DNA from: Emticicia fluvialis | GTDB taxonomy: Bacteria; Bacteroidota; Bacteroidia; Cytophagales; Spirosomataceae | Direction: 5' to 3' | NCBI RefSeq assembly: GCF_024793945.1 | Contig: NZ_JANUSD010000001.1 | Coordinates: forward strand, 377,653-441,652 | DNA: 64,000 nucleotides | Shown: piece by piece, positions 24,302 through 32,058 of the stretch | Position numbering within the stretch: the stretch's first letter is position 1 | Layout: each line of letters starts with the position of its first letter | Program-made: the position numbers and the translations under genes | Notes under the pieces: model-generated | Told to the model about the DNA's origin: nothing | Database searches by the model: none | The model's input: the letters and a program-made list of their open reading frames with translations, nothing else

Positions 24302-24422
24302 TACCTGTGCCAGAAGCGTTTATGGCCGTATTGAGGGCTCTCATGGCAGGCTTTACCCAGGTTTTTTTTGCCTGCACTTCTTTTTCCGGTTTTTCCGTTT
24401 GGATTTCCAATTGATTTTCCAT
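24270..24422 (-). CDS. Candidate RiPP (lasso-like) precursor peptide
   Basis: A 50-residue frame starting ATG at 24422 and ending TAA. The N-terminal 20 residues are charged (E, K, Q rich). Then comes KKTWVKPAMRAL, which resembles the lasso leader motif YxxPxL (Trp22, Pro25, Met27). The C-terminal part is small-residue rich and ends SGTGTSEGGTGVPS. Glu43 is the only acidic residue there, and Ser50 is the last residue. There is no Tyr. The gene lies 32 bases after the last collar gene on the same strand and overlaps the end of the cyclase gene on the opposite strand. No other RiPP-like small frame is present in the cluster. Confidence 0.75.
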   Translation of the reverse strand: MENQLEIQTEKPEKEVQAKKTWVKPAMRALNTAINASGTGTSEGGTGVPS

Positions 24423-24454
24423 GGTTTTCTGTATTTATAGATTTATTTTGATTT

Positions 24455-24982
24455 TCAGTCTGGTCTATCAGGATAAATCCCATCCCAGCAAATACCGTAA
24501 GTTATACATAAGAAAGGAGCCATATTATTATGCGGTTGGTAGCCACCCGGCGCTTCCCCAATCATTCTATCGTTCATTTTTATCAGGTAATCACCCGCGT
24601 TTTTTTTGGCGTAGAAGTTGCCTCCCGCGGTGCCAATGTAGTTGTTAGTAGGGTCTTTACTTTCTCTTGGGCCGGTTAGTGCATTATAAGGGTGATTGTG
24701 TGGCGGTAATTCATTCTGAGTCAGCGTCACCTGTTCTGCTCCACCAGTTTGCCCGGGTATTTTTATTGTTTTATCTAATTTTCCTACACCAATTATTGAG
24801 CGGCTCATTAAATTAGGCAGATTAAAGTAAGTCTTTCCATCTCCGCCATAAGTTGTACCGATTAAGGTGTAAAGGGGCATATTTTGGGAGTTTATTGCAA
24901 GTTTTCTACCGTCGCATTCCAGATAACCTTCTGGTACGTAGCGACCTGGAAATGCTTTAATCATTCCTATGTATTCATCCAT
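24455..24982 (-). CDS. Tail-collar (MdpB-like) protein A1
   Basis: A 175-residue phage tail collar domain protein (COG4675, microcystin-dependent MdpB-like). It begins MDEYIGMIKAFPGRYVPEGYLECDGRKL, has IGTTYGGDGKTYFNLPNL in the centre, the QTGGAEQVTLTQNELPPHNHPYN metal-binding-like turn, and ends NMAPFLCITYGICWDGIYPDRPD. No signal peptide is seen. These proteins occur outside prophages in many bacteria, often three in a row, and their cellular role is unknown. It is the type A member of unit 1 and directly precedes the RiPP precursor. Confidence 0.9.
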   Translation of the reverse strand: MDEYIGMIKAFPGRYVPEGYLECDGRKLAINSQNMPLYTLIGTTYGGDGKTYFNLPNLMSRSIIGVGKLDKTIKIPGQTGGAEQVTLTQNELPPHNHPYNALTGPRESKDPTNNYIGTAGGNFYAKKNAGDYLIKMNDRMIGEAPGGYQPHNNMAPFLCITYGICWDGIYPDRPD

Positions 24983-25164
24983 GTTTTCAAATAGTTTAAA
25001 GTGATTCCGTAATTATTACTTATATGAACCCTGTTTTATGTTAAGTAGCCAGGTAATTATCTGTTAGAAAAACCATTAAGCCGTTCTTAATCATATTTTG
25101 TTGAGAGCCTTCCAGAAAGTTGATAATTTCCGGATGATTTGATAATGGTTTTAAAAAATAATGG

Positions 25165-25695
25165 TTATGGCATTGGAGGATATAATCCAGCAGTGCAAAT
25201 AATGTAGTTAAGGGCTATAAAGGGTGGCATATTCTCGTGAGCTTGCCCACCAATAGGGCTTATTGCTCCTGCTGCCATAGCTACTAAATTATCAGCTGGC
25301 TTTGCCTCTACATAAAAATTACTGGCGGTATTACCCAGGTAATTATTTTGAGGGTCAGTAGATTCACGGCTGCCTGATAGCGCGCTATATGTATGCGTAT
25401 GAGGTGGAATGTGACTAAGGGTAAGCGTTACCTTTTCTTCACCTCCTTTTTGTCCACGTTCTCTTAACGTAAGGTAACTACTACCATTATTTCCTCGTCC
25501 CGAATCAATGATTAGTCGGCCTCTCAGGTCGGGCAGCATAAATGTATTTCTGCCATCACCACCGTACGTTGTTCCTAATAGGGCATAAAGAGCCTGATAT
25601 TTCGCTATAGGCAGCGTTTGGCCTTCGCATTTTAAATAATATTGGGGCGTAAAGTCGCCTGCGAAGATTTTTATTGTTCCTATGTATTCATCCAT
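25165..25695 (-). CDS. Tail-collar (MdpB-like) protein B1
   Basis: A 176-residue collar protein. Type B features are MDEYIGTIKIFAGDF, YYLKCEGQTLPI, LLGTTYGGDGRNTFMLPDLRGRLI, GGEEKVTLTLSHIPPHTHTYSALSG and the ending NMPPFIALNYIICTAGLYPPMP. It closely matches the B copy at 27166-27687. A 182-base spacer, also duplicated, separates it from the A1 gene downstream. Confidence 0.9.
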   Translation of the reverse strand: MDEYIGTIKIFAGDFTPQYYLKCEGQTLPIAKYQALYALLGTTYGGDGRNTFMLPDLRGRLIIDSGRGNNGSSYLTLRERGQKGGEEKVTLTLSHIPPHTHTYSALSGSRESTDPQNNYLGNTASNFYVEAKPADNLVAMAAGAISPIGGQAHENMPPFIALNYIICTAGLYPPMP

Positions 25696-25752
25696 TTTAT
25701 TTCAAGTGTTAAAGGTATTTAATAACAAAGTTGAAAGATGTTGTTCAATGGG

Positions 25753-26280
25753 CTATTCACGGAAAGGAAATACACCATTGACACAGATGAGGTAATTAAT
25801 TGCCATGTAGGGAGGCATATTTTCATGAGGAAGGTTCCCTCCAAAGGCGGTTGAAATGATATCACTTCCCATTTTTACTTCCGTATCGGAACCTTGTTTA
25901 ATGCAATATCTGTCATTGGGGGTCTTGGTTAAAAAACGATCAGAAGGGTTACTGGAATCAGCATCAACAGTAAGTGCATAAGAAATATGCGTATGCTGCG
26001 GATATGTGTTTTGAGTTATTGTTACATTTTCAACGCCTCCTGTCTGACCAAGAGTCCTGTTTGTTAGATCCGGACCTTGTCCGGTGCCTATAACAACCCG
26101 GCATTGTAAGTTAGGCAAGGCAAAATTATACCTGCCATCGCCACCATATCTAGTGCCAATAATTGCGTACAGCGCTTGATTGTCAGAAATTTGCAACAGT
26201 CTTCCGTCGCAAGGTAGCCAGCCCCTTGGTGCATAAGTGACACCTGCAAAAGGTTTAATAACACCTATATATTCGTCCAT
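25753..26280 (-). CDS. Tail-collar (MdpB-like) protein C1
   Basis: A 175-residue collar protein of type C: MDEYIGVIKPFAGVTYAPRG, WLPCDGRLLQI, GTRYGGDGRYNFALPNLQCRVVIG, TGGVENVTITQNTYPQHTHISYAL, then a middle with DADSSNPSDRFLTK that types A and B lack, and the ending NMPPYMAINYLICVNGVFPFRE. It is the first gene of unit 1, 57 bases before B1. Its partner copy is at 27743-28270. Confidence 0.9.
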   Translation of the reverse strand: MDEYIGVIKPFAGVTYAPRGWLPCDGRLLQISDNQALYAIIGTRYGGDGRYNFALPNLQCRVVIGTGQGPDLTNRTLGQTGGVENVTITQNTYPQHTHISYALTVDADSSNPSDRFLTKTPNDRYCIKQGSDTEVKMGSDIISTAFGGNLPHENMPPYMAINYLICVNGVFPFRE

Positions 26281-26446
26281 ATATTAAGTATCTAAGATGG
26301 TTGTTTATTTATATTTTGCTTAAATGCAATTGCTTTAGTGAAAGGCATTCAATAGTCCATTAATAGGCTGTTGTTAAATGAGCCTTTATAAATCGCATAC
26401 AATCTCTGATTTTACGTGTTTCCGATTGAACAGACTTTAACTATTA

Positions 26447-26977
26447 TCAATCTGGTCTTGGAGGATATTCCCCGTAAGCACAAATGCCATAAGTTATACC
26501 TAAGAAAGGAGCCATATTATTATGCGGTTGGCTGCCACCCGGTGCTGCTTCAAGCATTAGATCGTTCATTTTTATCAGGGTGTCAGCAGGGTCTTTTTTG
26601 GCATAGAAGTTTCCGCCCGCGGTGCCAATGTAGTTGTTTTTGGGGTCTTTACTTTCTTTAGGGCCGGTTAGTGCGTTGTAAGGGTGATTGTGTGGGGGTA
26701 ATTGATACTGATTAAGCGTCACCTGTTCTACTCCACCAGTTTTCCCGGGTGTATGTGAAGTTAAACCTGCCGCGCTCCCGGCACCAATAATAGAGCGACC
26801 CCTTAAATCAGGGACATTAAAAATTTGTTTACTAACATCGCCTCCATAAGTAGTGCCAATTAAAGAATAGAGTGCTAGAAACTGTGATATGGGAAGTGAC
26901 TGCCCGTTACATTCAATAAAACCTTCTGGTACGAAGCGGCCAGAAAAAGCTACTATCATTCCTATGTATTCATCCAT
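26447..26977 (-). CDS. Tail-collar (MdpB-like) protein A2
   Basis: A 176-residue collar protein, the second type A copy. Most of it matches A1, including VPEGFIECNGQSLPI, TGGVEQVTLNQYQLPPHNHPYNALTGP, NYIGTAGGNFYAKKDPADTLIKMNDLM and the ending YGICAYGEYPPRPD. Main differences lie around residues 50-75. It ends 166 bases before the C1 gene, a region with no gene. Confidence 0.9.
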   Translation of the reverse strand: MDEYIGMIVAFSGRFVPEGFIECNGQSLPISQFLALYSLIGTTYGGDVSKQIFNVPDLRGRSIIGAGSAAGLTSHTPGKTGGVEQVTLNQYQLPPHNHPYNALTGPKESKDPKNNYIGTAGGNFYAKKDPADTLIKMNDLMLEAAPGGSQPHNNMAPFLGITYGICAYGEYPPRPD

Positions 26978-27165
26978 GTTTTTAAATAGTTTAAAGTGAT
27001 TCCGTAAATATTATTGACATGCACGCTGTTTTTATGTTAAGTAGCCAGGTATTTATCTGTTAGAAATATCATCAAGCTGTTCTTAATCAAATGATATTCA
27101 GAGCCTTGCAGAAAGTTGATAATTTCCGAACGATTTAATAATGGTTTAAAAGAGTAATGGTTACG

Positions 27166-27687
27166 TTATGGTCTTGGAGGGTACAATCCAAAGGTGCATA
27201 TAATATAATTAAGTACTATGAAGGGTGGCATATTCTCGTGTGGTTGCCCTCCAATGGTGCCTACTGCCCCTGGTGCCATAGCTACTAATTTATCATTTGG
27301 GCCTTTTTGTGCATAAAAAGTACTGGCAGTATTACCCAGGTAATTATTTTGAGGGTTAGGAGATTCGCGATTGCCTGATAGCGCGCTGTACGTATGCGTA
27401 TGAGGTGGGATGTTACTAAGGGTAAGGGTTACCTTTTCTTGACCTCCTTTTTCACCACGTTGTCTGTAATTAGGGCTACCGGGCATTTGTCCCGTTTGAA
27501 CGATTAGGCGGCCTCTCAGGTCGGGCAGCATAAAGGTATTTCTGCCATCGCCGCCATAGGTAGTTCCTAATAAAGCAAAAAGAGCCTGATATGTCATTAT
27601 CGGCAGGGTCTGTCCTTCGCATTTCAAATAGTTCCTGGGCGCATAGTCGCCTGCAAAAATTTTTATAGTTCCAACGTACTCATCCAT
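27166..27687 (-). CDS. Tail-collar (MdpB-like) protein B2
   Basis: A 173-residue collar protein, the second type B copy: MDEYVGTIKIFAGDYAPRNYLKCEG, TTYGGDGRNTFMLPDLRGRLI, KVTLTLSNIPPHTHTYSALSGN and the ending ICTFGLYPPRP. It differs from B1 mainly in the variable loop after RGRLI, where it is three residues shorter. Confidence 0.9.
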   Translation of the reverse strand: MDEYVGTIKIFAGDYAPRNYLKCEGQTLPIMTYQALFALLGTTYGGDGRNTFMLPDLRGRLIVQTGQMPGSPNYRQRGEKGGQEKVTLTLSNIPPHTHTYSALSGNRESPNPQNNYLGNTASTFYAQKGPNDKLVAMAPGAVGTIGGQPHENMPPFIVLNYIICTFGLYPPRP

Positions 27688-27742
27688 TTTATTTAATTTG
27701 TTAAGGGTGCTTAATTATTTATTGATTCTGCTGTACAATTAG

Positions 27743-28270
27743 TTACGGACGCTCAGGATAGATACCCTGCACGCAAATGATATAATTGATAGCCATGAAT
27801 GGAGGCATATTGTTATGAGGAAGGTTCCCACCAGGAGCTGTAGAAATGATATCATTTCCCATTTTTACTTCCATATCGCTGCCTTCTTGGATGCAATATC
27901 TGTCAACGAGGGTTTTGGTTAAAAAAAGATCGGAAGGGTTACTGGAATCAGCATCAACATTAAGTGCAAAAGAAGTATGTGTATGCGCTGGGAATGTACT
28001 TTGAGAGATTGCCACATTTTCAGCGCCTCCTATCTGTCCAAGAGTTCTGTTTGTTAAACCTTCACCTTTTCCGGGTCCTATAACTGCCCGGCATTGTAAG
28101 TTAGGCAAGGCAAATTTGGTCTTGCCATCGCCACCGTATGTATAGCCAATAATTGCAAATAGCGCTTCATTGCCAGAAATGGGCAACTGTGTTCCGTCGC
28201 AAAGATGCCAGCCAACAGGTACAAAAGTGACACCTGCAAAAGGTTTGATAACACCTAAGTATTCATCCAT
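27743..28270 (-). CDS. Tail-collar (MdpB-like) protein C2
   Basis: A 175-residue collar protein, the second type C copy and the first gene of the whole six-gene array in the direction of transcription: MDEYLGVIKPFAGVTFVPVGWHLCDGT, KFALPNLQCRAVIGPG, GGAENVAISQSTFPAHTHTSFALNVDADSSNPSDLFLTK and the ending MAINYIICVQGIYPERP. The promoter of the array should lie upstream, in 28271-29100, but I could not identify a full consensus. Confidence 0.9.
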   Translation of the reverse strand: MDEYLGVIKPFAGVTFVPVGWHLCDGTQLPISGNEALFAIIGYTYGGDGKTKFALPNLQCRAVIGPGKGEGLTNRTLGQIGGAENVAISQSTFPAHTHTSFALNVDADSSNPSDLFLTKTLVDRYCIQEGSDMEVKMGNDIISTAPGGNLPHNNMPPFMAINYIICVQGIYPERP

Positions 28271-28394
28271 ATTTCAACAAAAGTTTAAAGATTAAAAAAG
28301 TAAAAACACCAATATTTAGAAATATCCATATCCACTATTGAAAAGACCCGGCGGTAAATTCTTCGAAAAAGCATCCACCATTGGCCTTCAGCAT

Positions 28395-28484
28395 TTAAAA
28401 AATACTTATTCTTCCAAAAAGAAATATGCACTTGGTGGATATGAGCCAGTAAATTTTTTTTATTAATCCTATGTATTCCTCCAT
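28395..28484 (-). pseudogene. Relic of another collar gene
   Basis: A start reading MEEYIGLIKKIYW matches the MDEYIGxIK opening of the neighbouring collar genes. Within 40 bases a second frame reads GSYPPS, like the GLYPP ending of those genes. The centre is gone, and both frames soon hit stops. It looks like a collar gene with a large internal deletion. Confidence 0.55.
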
Positions 28485-29100
28485 TTTTCTACTCAGGTTA
28501 ACTTACAAAAGAGTTAATTATCGGTATTTATTGAAATTGGTGGAGTTTTCAGTAGTAAAACTAATCCTCGGTAATTCTTCCAGATACTTGCGGAAAATCA
28601 TTCGGTGATTGCTTATAGAAATTTCGATACCAAAAAGTCTATAGCTACGCGTTTAATCAGTTCAAATGAAAATTGCGTGTTCTGGTTGATTCCGGGTGCG
28701 CACATTCAATCACAGTTTCATAGAAACGAGTGCATAGATGAAGGCGTAATGGGAAGAACCAAATATGATTGAGAAATTATAATTAGTTCAACAAAAGTTT
28801 ATAGGTTAAAATAAAAACAGTAATACTATTGAAATTCAAATTAATATCCCGGTTCTAAATAATAATTAGCCTCGGGTTTTATGTTTTTAATTTGTAAGAG
28901 TAAAAGAAAAGATAACTCTGAAGATATTATCAATTATAGTCTCTCAGCTAAGTGTACTTCAAAGGAAATAAAATGTGATTATTTTGCAAAATATTTGAAC
29001 TTTATTTTGCGGTTTTTTTATTTAACGGCACCAAATTTAAATAAATGCGCTTTTAAATAGTTGATTTACAGGTAATTCAAAGGCTAGTGGGGCCATCGCT
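28485..29100. other. Gene-poor AT-rich region upstream of the collar array
   Basis: No intact gene. A stretch at 28788-28830 (TCAACAAAAGTTT followed by AT-rich sequence) repeats the sequence immediately upstream of the C2 gene (28275-28310), so a further copy of the array's upstream region once existed here. The remainder shows nothing recognisable. On the minus strand, -7-like TAAATTTG is found at 29032-29039 but without a -33 partner. Confidence 0.5.
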
Positions 29101-29114
29101 AAACTGTAAAATAG

Positions 29115-29149
29115 CAGAAGGGGATACGGCTTTGCCGCATCCCCTTCTG
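29115..29149 (-). terminator. Hairpin terminator after the TonB receptor
   Basis: CAGAAGGGGAT.CGGC pairs with GCCG.ATCCCCTTCTG around a TTT loop. In the minus direction it is followed by a short T-rich stretch (CTATTTTAC). Confidence 0.7.
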
Positions 29150-29186
29150 TGCCAGAATACTGGCATCAATTATTTAAATTTTTATA

Positions 29187-31745
29187 TCAATAAGTGTATC
29201 GCAGTGTAACTCCATAGGTTCGTTGATCGCCCACAATACCGGCGTAATTGCCCGCGCTGCCCGGAGCCGCCAGCAGTTGCTCGTAGTAGTCAACATTAAA
29301 CAAATTTCTGCCCCAAACAAAGAACGTGATTCCATTAGATGCTCTGAAACCCACCCGACCATTGGTTAGCGTGTATCCTTCAATATTCAGGTATTGTGAT
29401 GGAGACGGGCTAGATGAGAATTTTGAACGGTAGTAGGCATCAAGCCCTAAAAAATAATTGCCTTTTAAGCCTAATAATCTACCTTTTGTTGTAGCCTCGC
29501 CACCTAATGAACCTGCCCATTTAGAGATACCAGGCAGTTGGCCTCCGGAAACATCTTTAAATGCCTGCGGGCCCCCAACCTCTTCTAAAGGCACAGGAGC
29601 ATTTTTGAAAGAGATGTATTTGCCATCGGTATAGGCAAAGGCGCCATTAATTGTGAAATGATTACTAAGTCTGATGTTTCCATCTAACTCAACACCAATA
29701 ACTCTTACTTTTTCGGCATTTGCCAGATACCCTCTGTTTACGCCGGGCTCTGGTGTCTGTACCTGTGTCTGATAGTCTTTAATGTCGGTATCATGAAATA
29801 CGAGGTTCAAAATTGAATTGGCTGTCGGTTTGGTTTTGATACCTATCTCTTTGTGTGAAACAAATTCTGGCTTTACCTTGGCCAGGTCTATCAGCACCTG
29901 CCCGCTTGCAGTTGGCAAACCTCCGATGTTAACACCGACCGGTTTGTAACTGACAGAGTAAGTAGCAAACGCATTGAGTTTTTCGCTGGCTCTGTATTGC
30001 AGGGTTAGCTGGCCTGAAAAGTTATCTTCGTTTACTGTTGTGTTAAATGCCTGATTGGTATAAACACCATTTTTTAGGGCAACCAAGGCAGGGTCTGTTG
30101 TTTGTAAACCACCGTAGGTTTCACGTTTGTAGTCTGCTATTTTTTTATCGTAGTTCCATCTTACGCCGGGCAGCACATGAATTTTGCTGGTAATGGCCCA
30201 GTCAACCTGGCTAAAAATAGCCAGACTGGTGCTTTGAATACGATTGGTTGTTCTGATTCCGAAGTTATCAAACAATCCCGGTGTTTTCCATAAGTTACTG
30301 GTAGAGTTTTGGGCAAAACGCCATTGAGCCGAACCAGCTTCTTCGGTTTGTACAGGATCAGACTTCAGGTCCTGCCAAAGTCCGAATGCACCGATTACCC
30401 CACTTAATTTTGAAGAGATTTGTCCGGAGTATCTGATTTCCTGCGACCACTGTTTGTGCACCGAGTTGCCAGAAGAAATAGTAAATATGGGCAGACCTGT
30501 ATAGTCGCGGTCGTTCAAAGGCACCCACTTCCAGTAGCGATATGCTGTGGTTGAGGTAAGCGTTCCTTTCCCGATTTTGATGTCTGCATTGGCAGAGACA
30601 CCGTCAAATTTATTATCAGCCTTCGATTGGGTATCCAGGTCAACTTTTCTTTCAAAAGCGCTTGAGTAAGGCAGCTTATAATTCAAATCGGCAATGATGG
30701 CATTAAACTGGCGGTATGCCGGTCTTTTGGTTGTAACAACACCTGCCACAGCCCAGCCATAGCCATTGGGTTTTTGTTCGGTCAGGTCTCCGATAAAGGT
30801 TATTTTTACATTATCGCCGGGCGCGTAAAGCAACTGCGCCCGCAGCCCGATGTTATTGATATCGTTTATATATTGTTGCTTGCTTACATTAAAAAGCAAC
30901 CCGTCGCGCTGGGTACCGGTAAATGATACTCTGGCTGCCAGTTTCTTGCTTAACGGCCCTGTTATTGAGCCTTTTGCCTGAATATAGCCAAAGTTACCGT
31001 AGCTTAGTTCAAAGCTGGCGCCGGGCGTAAAACTTGCCTGGCGTGTAGTAATGTTAAAAGCGCCTGCGGTAGTGTTTTTACCAAAGAGCGTACCCTGGGG
31101 GCCTCTGAGTACTTCCACCTGCTCTATATCAATGAAATCGAGGGCAGTGGCGGCCGGCCGTGCGTAATAGACACCATCTACATAGAAACCTACGCCGGGG
31201 TCTATACCATCGTTAGTCAGGCCAAAGGTTGAGCCTAAACCACGTATGTTTAAAGTAGTGTTACGGGCGTTAGAAGCATATAGCTGAACCGTCGGTACTA
31301 ATTCTTTCAGGCGGTTTACATTAAATGCACCTGCGTCTTCAACGGTTACACCTCTTACAATAGATATAGGTATGGGTACTGACTGCGCTGACTCCTGACG
31401 ACGGCGAGAGGTAATTACCACATCTGATAGTTGATTTGCCGCAGCATCGAGTCTGATTTCAACCGTAGGCTCGGTAATTACCACTTCTTTTTTCTGATAG
31501 CCGATATAGCTCACAACCAGTGTAAAAGGTAGCTTTTGCCCGGTTATTAATTTAAACTCTCCGTTGGCATCTGTCTGTGCGCCGTTGGTTGTGCCTTTAA
31601 TAGACACCGTGGCGCCAATGAGCGGGTCGTTAGTAACGGCATCTATCACCTTACCAGTTACATTGGCATTAATGGTAGGGTTATCTTGCGCAATTGTTTG
31701 CAATGAAAAGATAACTCCAAAAACTAGTAATAGAATTTTCTGCAT
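29187..31745 (-). CDS. TonB-dependent outer membrane receptor
   Basis: About 852 residues from the Met at 31745, which begins a clean signal peptide (MQKILLLVFGVIFSLQTIAQ); an upstream Met at 31769 is possible. An N-terminal carboxypeptidase-regulatory-like domain (NVTGKVIDAVTNDPLIGATVSIKG) is followed by the plug (SDVVITSRRR, ERGPQGTLFGKNTTAG-like LRGPQGTLFGKN) and a 22-strand type barrel ending VTLRYTY. No SusD partner is adjacent, so it is more like a siderophore or peptide receptor than a glycan SusC. It lies upstream of the collar array on the same strand, with a terminator between; a link to the RiPP is possible but unproven. Confidence 0.9.
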   Translation of the reverse strand: MQKILLLVFGVIFSLQTIAQDNPTINANVTGKVIDAVTNDPLIGATVSIKGTTNGAQTDANGEFKLITGQKLPFTLVVSYIGYQKKEVVITEPTVEIRLDAAANQLSDVVITSRRRQESAQSVPIPISIVRGVTVEDAGAFNVNRLKELVPTVQLYASNARNTTLNIRGLGSTFGLTNDGIDPGVGFYVDGVYYARPAATALDFIDIEQVEVLRGPQGTLFGKNTTAGAFNITTRQASFTPGASFELSYGNFGYIQAKGSITGPLSKKLAARVSFTGTQRDGLLFNVSKQQYINDINNIGLRAQLLYAPGDNVKITFIGDLTEQKPNGYGWAVAGVVTTKRPAYRQFNAIIADLNYKLPYSSAFERKVDLDTQSKADNKFDGVSANADIKIGKGTLTSTTAYRYWKWVPLNDRDYTGLPIFTISSGNSVHKQWSQEIRYSGQISSKLSGVIGAFGLWQDLKSDPVQTEEAGSAQWRFAQNSTSNLWKTPGLFDNFGIRTTNRIQSTSLAIFSQVDWAITSKIHVLPGVRWNYDKKIADYKRETYGGLQTTDPALVALKNGVYTNQAFNTTVNEDNFSGQLTLQYRASEKLNAFATYSVSYKPVGVNIGGLPTASGQVLIDLAKVKPEFVSHKEIGIKTKPTANSILNLVFHDTDIKDYQTQVQTPEPGVNRGYLANAEKVRVIGVELDGNIRLSNHFTINGAFAYTDGKYISFKNAPVPLEEVGGPQAFKDVSGGQLPGISKWAGSLGGEATTKGRLLGLKGNYFLGLDAYYRSKFSSSPSPSQYLNIEGYTLTNGRVGFRASNGITFFVWGRNLFNVDYYEQLLAAPGSAGNYAGIVGDQRTYGVTLRYTY

Positions 31746-31817
31746 AGTAGAATTGTTTTGTGTTTGCATAAAATGCTTTTAAGAATAAGGATTGGCAAAT
31801 ATATACTAGTTCTATTT

Positions 31818-31848
31818 AATCTACCAAATTAGTAGATTAATAATCTAA
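31818..31848. promoter_or_regulatory. Overlapping inverted repeats upstream of the TonB receptor
   Basis: AATCTAC/GTAGATT (31818-31824 with 31832-31838) and the perfect palindrome TAGATTA-A-TAATCTA (31834-31848) share one arm. They lie about 70-100 bases upstream of the receptor start and about 210 bases before pstS, so they are candidate operators for the receptor. Confidence 0.45.
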
Positions 31849-32058
31849 AATATTGTTGCTTTAGTGCAATTGATTATTTAAAAAGGTATATTTTTAAATA
31901 TTGGGGTGATGCTTGATGAAGAAAAACTGATGGTATGTGCCACTAAACTAAACCAATTAACACTTATACAGATTCGGGTAGTTTTGTTTTACGCAAAATA
32001 TAACAAACAGTTAATCCGGAAGAATTGTCAATAGTAGATAATTAATTCAACTTTGTAG

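Larger units (their letters stand above)
24455..28270 (-). repeat. Tandem duplication of a three-gene collar unit
   Basis: Gene order C-B-A (in transcription) occurs twice. Equivalent gene ends are offset by 1992 (A), 2001 (B) and 1990 (C) bases. The A-B spacers (24983-25164 and 26978-27165) are also clearly homologous, so a block of about 2 kb was duplicated as a unit and has since diverged. Confidence 0.9.

Noticed and set aside
24298..24483. 61-codon minus-strand frame overlapping the precursor
   Set aside because: It is the shifted-frame shadow of the precursor and collar A1 end; the precursor frame shows a real leader/core pattern.
26416..26661. Plus-strand frame of 81 codons inside collar A2 (and its twin at 24421-24648)
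   Set aside because: Both are antisense shadows of homologous collar genes; their similarity only reflects the duplication.
24455..28270. Prophage or phage-tail-like particle
   Set aside because: Only collar-domain proteins occur; no sheath, tube, baseplate, capsid, portal or integrase genes are present.
32048..32055. CAACTTTG as a -7 element for pstS
   Set aside because: Transcription from it would start after the pstS ATG at 32059, so it cannot serve the annotated start.
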